This document shows, piece after piece, positions 4,808-9,205 of a stretch of DNA of 9,205 nt (positions are counted from its first letter, which is position 1; every line of letters begins with the position of its first letter). This DNA comes from Eubacterium sp. (GTDB lineage Bacteria > Bacillota > Clostridia > Lachnospirales > Lachnospiraceae): assembly GCA_024681495.1 (NCBI GenBank), contig JAILAS010000106.1:1-9205 (forward strand), in the 5' to 3' direction. The notes under the pieces are model-generated. The model was not told the origin of the DNA. It ran no database searches and was given only the letters and a program-made list of their open reading frames with translations. The translations under genes and the position numbers were made by a program.

Positions 4808-6841
4808 ATGGAATACATAAATATAACCATAGACGGTATTGAAATCGAGGCCCGCAAGGGCCAGACCATCCTGGAGATCGCCACCCAAAACGGAATCGAC
4901 ATTCCCACCTTGTGTAACGACGAGCGCGTTAAGCCCTACGGCGCATGCGGTCTCTGCGTGGTTGAAGTAGAGGGAAGCCCCAAGCTCATGAGAGCCTGCG
5001 CTTCTACAGCCAACGACGGCATGAAGATCCACACTCACACCGAGCGTGTAGAGAAGTCCAGGAAGGTGGCCATGGAGCTCATCATGAGCGACCACTCCGG
5101 AGACTGCCGCGGACCGTGTACACTCAACTGCCCCGCCGGCACGGATTGCCAGAGTTACGTTAAGCAGATTGCACTCGGAAACTACACCGAGGCAGTTAAG
5201 ATCATCAGGGACAGGGTACCCCTTCCCTCATGCGTTGGCCGTATCTGCCCGCATCCCTGCGAGGATGCCTGCCGCAGAAACCTCGTCGATGAGCCCGTTT
5301 CCATCTGCTCATTGAAGGCCTTCGCCAGCGACATGGACTACAACACCGAGGACTCATTCGTACCCGAGGTAGCACCCTCCACAGGCAAGAAGGTCTGTAT
5401 CATAGGTGGCGGTGTTTCCGGTATGACAGCCGGTTACTACCTCAGAATCAAGGGCCACGACATCACCATCCTCGACGCTATGCCCAAGAACGGCGGTATG
5501 TTCCGCTACGGCATCCCGAACTATCGTCTGCCCAAGAACATCCTCGAGCAGGAGATCAATGTGCTTCGCCGTATGGGAATCACCTTCCGCAACAACGTGT
5601 TCGTGGGTAAGGACGTTCAGCTCGAAGACCTCCGCAAGGAGTATGACGCAGTGGTTGTTGCCATCGGCGCATGGAACGACACTCCCCTGCGCTGCGAGGG
5701 CGAAGACCTCGAGGGCGTACTCGGCGGAATCAAGTTCCTTAGCGACATCGGCCTGGGCGTGAAGCACGACCTCGGCAAGAACATCGCCGTTGTCGGCGGC
5801 GGTAACACCGCAATGGACGCATGCCGCAGCGCAATGCGTCACGGCGCAGAGCATGTTTACGTAATCTACAGACGTACGCAGGCAGAAATGCCCGCGGAGG
5901 AGATAGAGATCGAAGAGGCAATGGAGGAAGGCGTGGAATTCAAGTTCCTCACCAACCCCGCAGAGATCATCGGCGAGAACGGCCACGTTAAGGCCATCAA
6001 GCTTCAGGTCATGGAGCTCGGTGAGCCCGATGCATCCGGCCGCCGCCGCCCCGTTCCCGTGGAAGGCAAGTTCGAGACCCTCGAGGTCGACACTGTCATC
6101 GCAGCCATCGGTCACGTGCTTCGTCCGGACGGATTCGAGGCCCTCGAGAAGAGCCCCAAGGGCAACATCGAGGCCGGTATCGCTTCCTTCCGTACTTCGA
6201 TGGACGGCGTATTCGCCATCGGTGAGGCCACCAATAAGGGTGCTTCCATCGCCATCGAGGCCATCGGCGAGGCGAACCGCGCCGTGGAGCAGATCCACAA
6301 CTACCTCTACAATAAGACCACCTGCTTCAAGGAGCCCTTCTACTCCGAGAAGAAGGTATCCGAGGAAGACCTCGCTGACAGGCCCAAGATGCCTCGTCAC
6401 GAGATGCCCCGCCGCGACAGAAAGCTCACCAAGCTCGACTTCCAGGAGGTCAATCTCGGCCTCTCCGAGGAGGACGCACGCGAAGAGGCTAAGCGCTGCC
6501 TCGAGTGCGGCTGCCACGACTACGAGAGCTGTACTCTCATCCGTCGCGCCAGGGAGCTGGACATCAATCCGAAGCGCTTCGAAGGCTCGAACCATCCTTC
6601 CTACAAGGAGGAGCGCCTCGAGATCATCGAGAGAGACCAGGGCAAGTGCCTCCTGTGCGGTCTGTGCGTACGCATTTGCGACGAGCAGGCTAAGCAGGGA
6701 ATACTCGGCCTGGTAGGACGTGGATTCGGAACGGTCGTTAAGCCCGAGTTCCGTGATCCGGCCACCATCGCCGTCTGCAAGGACTGCGGTCTGTGCGTAA
6801 GCGCGTGCCCCACCGGCGCGCTGAAGCTCCTCGACAAGTAA
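4808..6841 (+). CDS. stnC: GltD/NfnB-like FAD, NADP(H)-binding subunit with N- and C-terminal ferredoxin domains
   Basis: A 677-residue fusion. Residues 1-75 form a [2Fe-2S] domain with C36, C47, C50 and C64, as at the start of NuoG/HydA. Residues 95-158 are the cysteine-rich domain of glutamate synthase small subunits (C100, C104, C108, C114, then GRICPHPCEDAC at 144-155). The FAD site is GGGVSG (200-205). The second nucleotide site is VVGGGNTAMD (328-337) with YRR at 354-356, whose arginines suit the 2'-phosphate of NADP(H). GEATNKG (472-478) closes the flavoprotein core. The C-terminus has CLECGC (564-569) and a NuoG/HydA-type pair of [4Fe-4S] sites, C614/C617/C620/C624 and C657/C660/C663/C667. 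In Stn-type transhydrogenases this subunit handles NADP(H). No glutamate synthase large subunit or H-cluster domain is adjacent. The gene starts 14 bases after stnB. Annotation pipelines would probably call it 'NAD(P)-binding protein' or 'glutamate synthase small subunit'. Confidence 0.9.
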   Translation: MEYINITIDGIEIEARKGQTILEIATQNGIDIPTLCNDERVKPYGACGLCVVEVEGSPKLMRACASTANDGMKIHTHTERVEKSRKVAMELIMSDHSGDCRGPCTLNCPAGTDCQSYVKQIALGNYTEAVKIIRDRVPLPSCVGRICPHPCEDACRRNLVDEPVSICSLKAFASDMDYNTEDSFVPEVAPSTGKKVCIIGGGVSGMTAGYYLRIKGHDITILDAMPKNGGMFRYGIPNYRLPKNILEQEINVLRRMGITFRNNVFVGKDVQLEDLRKEYDAVVVAIGAWNDTPLRCEGEDLEGVLGGIKFLSDIGLGVKHDLGKNIAVVGGGNTAMDACRSAMRHGAEHVYVIYRRTQAEMPAEEIEIEEAMEEGVEFKFLTNPAEIIGENGHVKAIKLQVMELGEPDASGRRRPVPVEGKFETLEVDTVIAAIGHVLRPDGFEALEKSPKGNIEAGIASFRTSMDGVFAIGEATNKGASIAIEAIGEANRAVEQIHNYLYNKTTCFKEPFYSEKKVSEEDLADRPKMPRHEMPRRDRKLTKLDFQEVNLGLSEEDAREEAKRCLECGCHDYESCTLIRRARELDINPKRFEGSNHPSYKEERLEIIERDQGKCLLCGLCVRICDEQAKQGILGLVGRGFGTVVKPEFRDPATIAVCKDCGLCVSACPTGALKLLDK

Positions 6842-6884
6842 TAGTTTCAACAGTCCGGATACCGACGCCAATGACGTTCCGGGT

Positions 6885-6914
6885 CCCGATTATTGTTATC
6901 AAATTCGGGGTTTT
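6885..6914 (+). terminator. weak hairpin plus TTTT after the stn operon
   Basis: CCCGA (6885-6889) pairs with TCGGG (6905-6909) across a 15-base loop, followed by G and TTTT at 6911-6914. The stem is short and the loop long, so this is at best a weak terminator; the strong one at 6964-6997 is the more likely end of the operon. Confidence 0.3.
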
Positions 6915-6921
6915 ACTGTGA

Positions 6922-6950
6922 TTGACAAGTCAGGGGCAAATTGCTAATAT
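6922..6950 (+). promoter_or_regulatory. promoter with perfect -35, directly upstream of a terminator
   Basis: TTGACA (6922-6927) is a perfect -35, followed at 17 bases by TAATAT (6945-6950, 4/6). The predicted start, near 6957, is at an ATG (6956). Only about 40 bases on, the message meets the intrinsic terminator at 6964-6997. It may drive the antiporter gene through an attenuator or make a tiny transcript of its own. Confidence 0.5.
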
Positions 6951-6963
6951 ACCATATGAACGA

Positions 6964-6997
6964 GGCCGATACAGCATTCGTATCGGCCCCGTTTTTT
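6964..6997 (+). terminator. strong intrinsic terminator between the stn operon and the antiporter
   Basis: GGCCGATAC (6964-6972) pairs perfectly with GTATCGGCC (6980-6988) across a 7-base loop, extended by an outer CG/CG pair (6961-6962 with 6990-6991) past one mismatch, and followed by six T (6992-6997). It is the clearest terminator in the window. It could end stn transcription, attenuate transcription started at 6957, or both. Confidence 0.85.
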
Positions 6998-7074
6998 ATT
7001 CCGTAAACGTATTATTTGACCACGCATAAATCCGGCAAGATTACGGTTTCTGCAAGAAATACCAGGGAGAGAAC

Positions 7075-8067
7075 ATGGATATCATAATTAATATTGTCAT
7101 ACTTGTAATAGCGTTTGTCGCCCTCGTTAAAGGAGCTGACATGTTCGTGGACGGCGCAGCATCCATTGCCAAGCACTTCAACGTAAGCAGCCTTATCATC
7201 GGACTTACCGTAGTCGCCATGGGCACATCCTTCCCGGAGCTGTCTGTATCGGCGAGTGCAGCCTTAAGCGGCTCTAACGAAATCGCCATAAGCAACGTAC
7301 TGGGATCGAACATCTGCAATCTCCTGCTGGTGCTGGGCACCTGCGCCATGATAAGCCCTCTCACGGTCGACAGAAATATATTAAAGCGCGATTTCCCTTT
7401 TATGATTTTTGCCACCATCGCAATGTTTGCAGCGATACTTATCCCCTGCATCTCCGACTTCATCGCCCTCTCCTCAAAGGACATGGAGGCCTACGTCGGA
7501 GTCATAAGCAGGTTCATGGGAGTCGCCCTGCTCGCGATATTCGTGTGCTACATCCTCTTCCTCATAAGGGAGTCCCGCAAGTCGACTAACGCCGAGCTCT
7601 CCGAGGAGATTCCGGAGATGATATCACTCCCGAAGAGCTTCCTTTTTATCATAGTCGGAATCGTCTTAATCATTGGCGGCGGACAGGGCGTGGTATACGC
7701 GGCCCGCAACATCGCCTCATCCTTTGGCATGTCGGAGACGCTCATCGGACTCACGGTCGTAGCCATCGGCACGTCCCTCCCCGAGCTCGTAACCTCCGTC
7801 GTGGCCGCCCACAAAAACGAGGCCGGACTAGCCATAGGAAACGCAGTGGGTTCGAACATATTCAACCTCCTGCTCATCCTCGGCGTATCCTCCGCGATCA
7901 ACCCGATTTCCGTCAATGTGGCATCTATCTACGACATGGCCATACTCATCTTCGTGAGCGTAATCACCATGGTCTTCTGCTCCCGCAAAAAAGACCTGAA
8001 CCGCGGCGAGGGCTTCGTGATGGTGCTGATGTACGCAGCCGAGATCGTCTTTTCAATCGTAAGATAA
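7075..8067 (+). CDS. CaCA-family Na+/Ca2+ (calcium/sodium) antiporter, YrbG-like
   Basis: A 330-residue membrane protein of about ten spans in the Ca2+:cation antiporter family, expected to exchange sodium for calcium across the cytoplasmic membrane. Both inverted alpha repeats are present and complete. The first reads GLTVVAMGTSFPEL with GTSFPE at 50-55 and GSN at 77-79. The second reads GLTVVAIGTSLPEL with GTSLPE at 232-237 and GSN at 259-261. E55 and E237 are the acidic residues that bind the cation in known family structures. The charged loop around residues 165-185 (RESRKSTNAELSEEIPE) joins the halves. The ribosome binding site is AGGGAG (7064-7069). A weak TTGACC (7016-7021) upstream has no good -10, so the promoter may be the one at 6922, acting through the terminator. 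Length is typical. Substrate specificity cannot be read from sequence. Confidence 0.9.
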   Translation: MDIIINIVILVIAFVALVKGADMFVDGAASIAKHFNVSSLIIGLTVVAMGTSFPELSVSASAALSGSNEIAISNVLGSNICNLLLVLGTCAMISPLTVDRNILKRDFPFMIFATIAMFAAILIPCISDFIALSSKDMEAYVGVISRFMGVALLAIFVCYILFLIRESRKSTNAELSEEIPEMISLPKSFLFIIVGIVLIIGGGQGVVYAARNIASSFGMSETLIGLTVVAIGTSLPELVTSVVAAHKNEAGLAIGNAVGSNIFNLLLILGVSSAINPISVNVASIYDMAILIFVSVITMVFCSRKKDLNRGEGFVMVLMYAAEIVFSIVR

Positions 8068-8078
8068 ACATCTGTATT

Positions 8079-8093
8079 TCGCCCCGGGGGCGA
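8079..8093. other. short GC-rich hairpin after the antiporter gene
   Basis: TCGCCC (8079-8084) pairs with GGGCGA (8088-8093) across three bases, starting 12 bases past the antiporter stop. No T run follows on the plus strand, so it is not a standard intrinsic terminator; it might protect the 3' end of the message. Confidence 0.35.
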
Positions 8094-8112
8094 TTCCTCC
8101 CCCGTCGGCGGC

Positions 8113-8507
8113 GTTATGTCACCCCGCCCCGGCGCGGCATTTTCCCCAAAAGTGGACTAAAACTACCCCGTGCACGCTCTTTTAGTCCACTTTTGACCGG
8201 GTGGCGGCGTTATGTCAACCCGTTCCGGCGCGGGGATTTCCCCAAAAGTGGACTAAACCTGCCCCGTGCTTGCTCTTTTAGTCCACTTTTGACTGGCCTG
8301 GGGCGTTATGTTAACCCATCCCGGCGCGGCCTTTTCCTGAAAAGTGGACTAAAACTACCCCGCGAACCTGCTTTTAGTCCACTTCTGACTGGCCTGGGGC
8401 GTTATGTTAACCGTCCCCGGCGCGGGGATTTCCCCAAAAGTGGACTAAACCTACCCCGCGAACCTGCTTTTAGTCCACTTTCGGTCCGGCGGCAGCGTTA
8501 TGTCAAC
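8113..8507. repeat. four 96-bp tandem units, each with a 14-15 bp hairpin
   Basis: Units begin with GTTATGT at 8113, 8209, 8305 and 8401, and the first 11 bases recur at 8497, so the period is exactly 96 bases each time, with base changes but no insertions or deletions. Each unit contains AAAAGTGGACTAAA followed, after 17-20 bases, by its complement TTTAGTCCACTTTT (for example 8148-8162 with 8180-8194, 15 bp perfect). Stems are nearly invariant, with single mismatches at the outer end in units 3 and 4, while the loops and the GC-rich linkers vary. Units 2 and 4 share GGGGATTTCCCC before the stem; units 3 and 4 share the loop GCGAACCTGC; units 2 and 3 share the linker GACTGGCCTGGGGC. This mosaic suggests recombination between units. 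One reading frame stays open across the array because 96 is divisible by 3, but it has no ATG or ribosome binding site. I do not recognise the repeat. Confidence 0.9.
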
Positions 8508-8654
8508 TTGCGTCCTTGCTGCTTTTTCGCAAATCTGACCCAAACCGCGATTTTGCGAAGCGGGACGCCTGGGGTTTTTCGCAGACTGCCTGAAAGCCGT
8601 GGTTTGCGAAAGATTTTAAAATCTTTCACGGGCGCAGGTTGACATAACGCCGCT
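8491..8654 (+). other. long stem-loop region closed by an inverted copy of the repeat start; possible structured RNA
   Basis: Bases 8495-8515 pair with 8630-8650 as a continuous 21-bp helix whose core is GTTATGTCAAC (8497-8507) against GTTGACATAAC (8638-8648). Two of the pairs (8508 with 8637, 8513 with 8632) are G.U only when read as plus-strand RNA, which hints at an RNA from this strand. Inside are TTCGCAAA (8526-8533) with TTTGCGAA (8552-8559), TTTCGCA (8577-8583) with TGCGAAA (8605-8611), and a perfect 20-bp palindrome GAAAGATTTTAAAATCTTTC (8608-8627). The last two overlap and cannot form together. No protein or known RNA family is recognised; a transposon-end relic is an alternative. 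Confidence 0.55.
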
Positions 8655-8733
8655 CACTCTTCCCCGCGCCGCATCACCCCACCCACGGCACCATAACTTC
8701 ACTCGGGCGGCTCGACCCACGCCTCAGGCAAAA

Positions 8734-8913
8734 CACTAAACTCCACATCGAATCTACCCCCACTTCGGCCAACACACTTCACGCCACATCGAATCTACCC
8801 TTGCTTCGGCCAATACACTTAACTCCACATCGAATCTGCCCTCGCTTCAACCAACACACTTCACGCCACATCGAATCTACCCTCGCTTCGGCCAACACAC
8901 TTCACACAAATCG
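8734..8913. repeat. four 41-bp tandem units plus a partial fifth
   Basis: Units start at 8734, 8775, 8816 and 8857, and a degenerate piece runs to about 8913; the anchor CCACATCGAATCT recurs at exactly 41-base steps. Unit pattern: CACTTCACGCCACATCGAAT then CTACCCTCGCTTCGGCCAACA, with a handful of substitutions per copy and no indels. Units 1 and 3 share the AACTCC variant and units 2 and 4 the CACGCC variant, so an 82-base double unit may have been duplicated. The stretch is C-rich on the plus strand, has no spacers, and has no coding signal. The 80 bases before it (8655-8733) are GC-rich and show nothing recognisable. Confidence 0.85.
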
Positions 8914-8945
8914 TGCAGCTTACGTTTCAGGCAGGCGAACCCTCT

Positions 8946-9198
8946 CAGTCGAACCGGCTTACGCTTCAAGTGCGAACCAATTTGCGAGCGCTTTTAGCGC
9001 AGGTGAAATCCACCTCTTACGGAGACTTTTTCGTGCAGGCTCTTCCTGCACGAAAAAATAAGGCGGACGTTAGTGAATCTTAACGAAGGTATTGAAAATA
9101 CCTGAGTTTCGATTCACTTCGTCCGTCTTGTCGTAGTTAGAGGTTAGTTCACCGGAGCGTTGCGAGCGATTCGCACGAAGCGTAAGCCGGTTCGACTG
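8946..9198. repeat. roughly 250-bp element with long terminal inverted repeats and nested hairpins
   Basis: The left arm 8946-8976 is the reverse complement of the right arm 9170-9198: 22 bases perfect (8946-8967 with 9177-9198), a two-base bulge, then 7 more. Between the arms are several independent hairpins: GCGCT/AGCGC (8988-9000), AGGTG/CACCT (9001-9015), and a 13-bp perfect stem TTTTTCGTGCAGG (9027-9039) with 9045-9057. A three-part stem follows: CGGACG and AGTGAATC (9064-9069, 9072-9079) with GATTCACT and CGTCCG (9111-9118, 9120-9125), capped by AGGTATT (9087-9093) with AATACCT (9097-9103). The layout fits either a small transposase-less (MITE-like) element or a multibranched RNA. The right arm ends 7 bases from the window edge, so the element may be longer. 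Confidence 0.7.
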
Positions 9199-9205
9199 AA
9201 GCGGG

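Noticed and set aside
2548..6841. Electron-bifurcating [FeFe] hydrogenase HydABC or NADP-reducing hydrogenase
   Set aside because: The third subunit has no H-cluster cysteine motifs; its core is a GltD-type FAD/NADP flavoprotein.
4808..6841. Glutamate synthase small subunit
   Set aside because: The core is homologous, but extra N- and C-terminal ferredoxin domains and the NuoEF-like partners, with no GltB-type large subunit, point to a transhydrogenase.
5354..6871. Long 505-residue minus-strand open frame
   Set aside because: It is the antisense of the third stn gene, produced by its strong codon bias; the sense frame has all cofactor motifs.
6842..7074. yybP-ykoY or other riboswitch before the calcium antiporter
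   Set aside because: The leader from the predicted start to the terminator is about 40 bases and lacks the conserved loops of known metal riboswitches.
8113..8507. CRISPR array
   Set aside because: The repeating unit is 96 bases with the whole unit conserved; there are no 25-40 base repeats separated by unique spacers and no cas genes in the window.
8193..8642. 149-residue protein on the plus strand
   Set aside because: It starts at a TTG with no ribosome binding site, lies entirely in the hairpin array and its terminal structured region, and its sequence is simply the 96-bp repeat translated.
8113..8650. Integron attC sites
   Set aside because: GTTATGT/GTTATGTCAAC does not match the attC core pattern (GTTRRRY and its partner), there are no cassette genes between units and no integrase is visible.
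8801..9061. 86-residue plus-strand protein across the 41-bp repeats and the inverted-repeat element
   Set aside because: It crosses two unrelated repeat structures, has no ribosome binding site, and has no recognisable domain.

Overview
The window looks like the chromosome of an anaerobic, low-redundancy-operon Firmicute of class Clostridia, possibly a Lachnospiraceae member. The reasons are strong AGGAGGG ribosome binding sites, a short secreted BspA-like leucine-rich-repeat protein, and a flavin/iron-sulfur complex of the kind used to balance ferredoxin, NADH and NADP pools during fermentation or acetogenesis. The family-level placement is inference; there is no rRNA or other taxonomic marker here.

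Layout. The left part (1-2439) is transcribed leftwards. It holds the first 25 codons of a gene that runs off the window (start resembles the ornithine cyclodeaminase/mu-crystallin family), a 501-residue NhaC-family Na+/H+ antiporter with its own promoter and a terminator-like leader hairpin, and a 190-residue secreted LRR protein. A divergent promoter region (2440-2547) separates this from the central rightward operon (2548-6841): a NuoE-like [2Fe-2S] subunit, a NuoF-like FMN/NADH subunit and a 677-residue GltD/NfnB-like FAD/NADP subunit with extra ferredoxin domains at both ends. Together these match the three-subunit Stn-type (Sporomusa-type Nfn) electron-bifurcating transhydrogenase, and not complex I, a glutamate synthase or a hydrogenase: no H-cluster, glutamate synthase large subunit or membrane subunit is present. 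Next come a promoter placed just before a strong terminator (6922-6997) and a CaCA-family Na+/Ca2+ antiporter (7075-8067).

The last 1.1 kb (8068-9205) has no convincing gene and is densely structured. It contains four exact 96-bp tandem units that each carry a 14-15 bp hairpin, a roughly 160-nt foldable segment closed by an inverted copy of the unit's first bases, four exact 41-bp tandem units, and a roughly 250-bp element bounded by 29-31 nt inverted repeats that encloses several further hairpins. I recognise none of these repeats.

How the genes may work together: the Stn complex would couple NADH, NADP(H) and ferredoxin. Any ferredoxin-driven sodium gradient made elsewhere in the cell could be used by the two flanking sodium-coupled antiporters, but that link is only contextual. 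The most unexplained part of the window is the repeat-rich right end.
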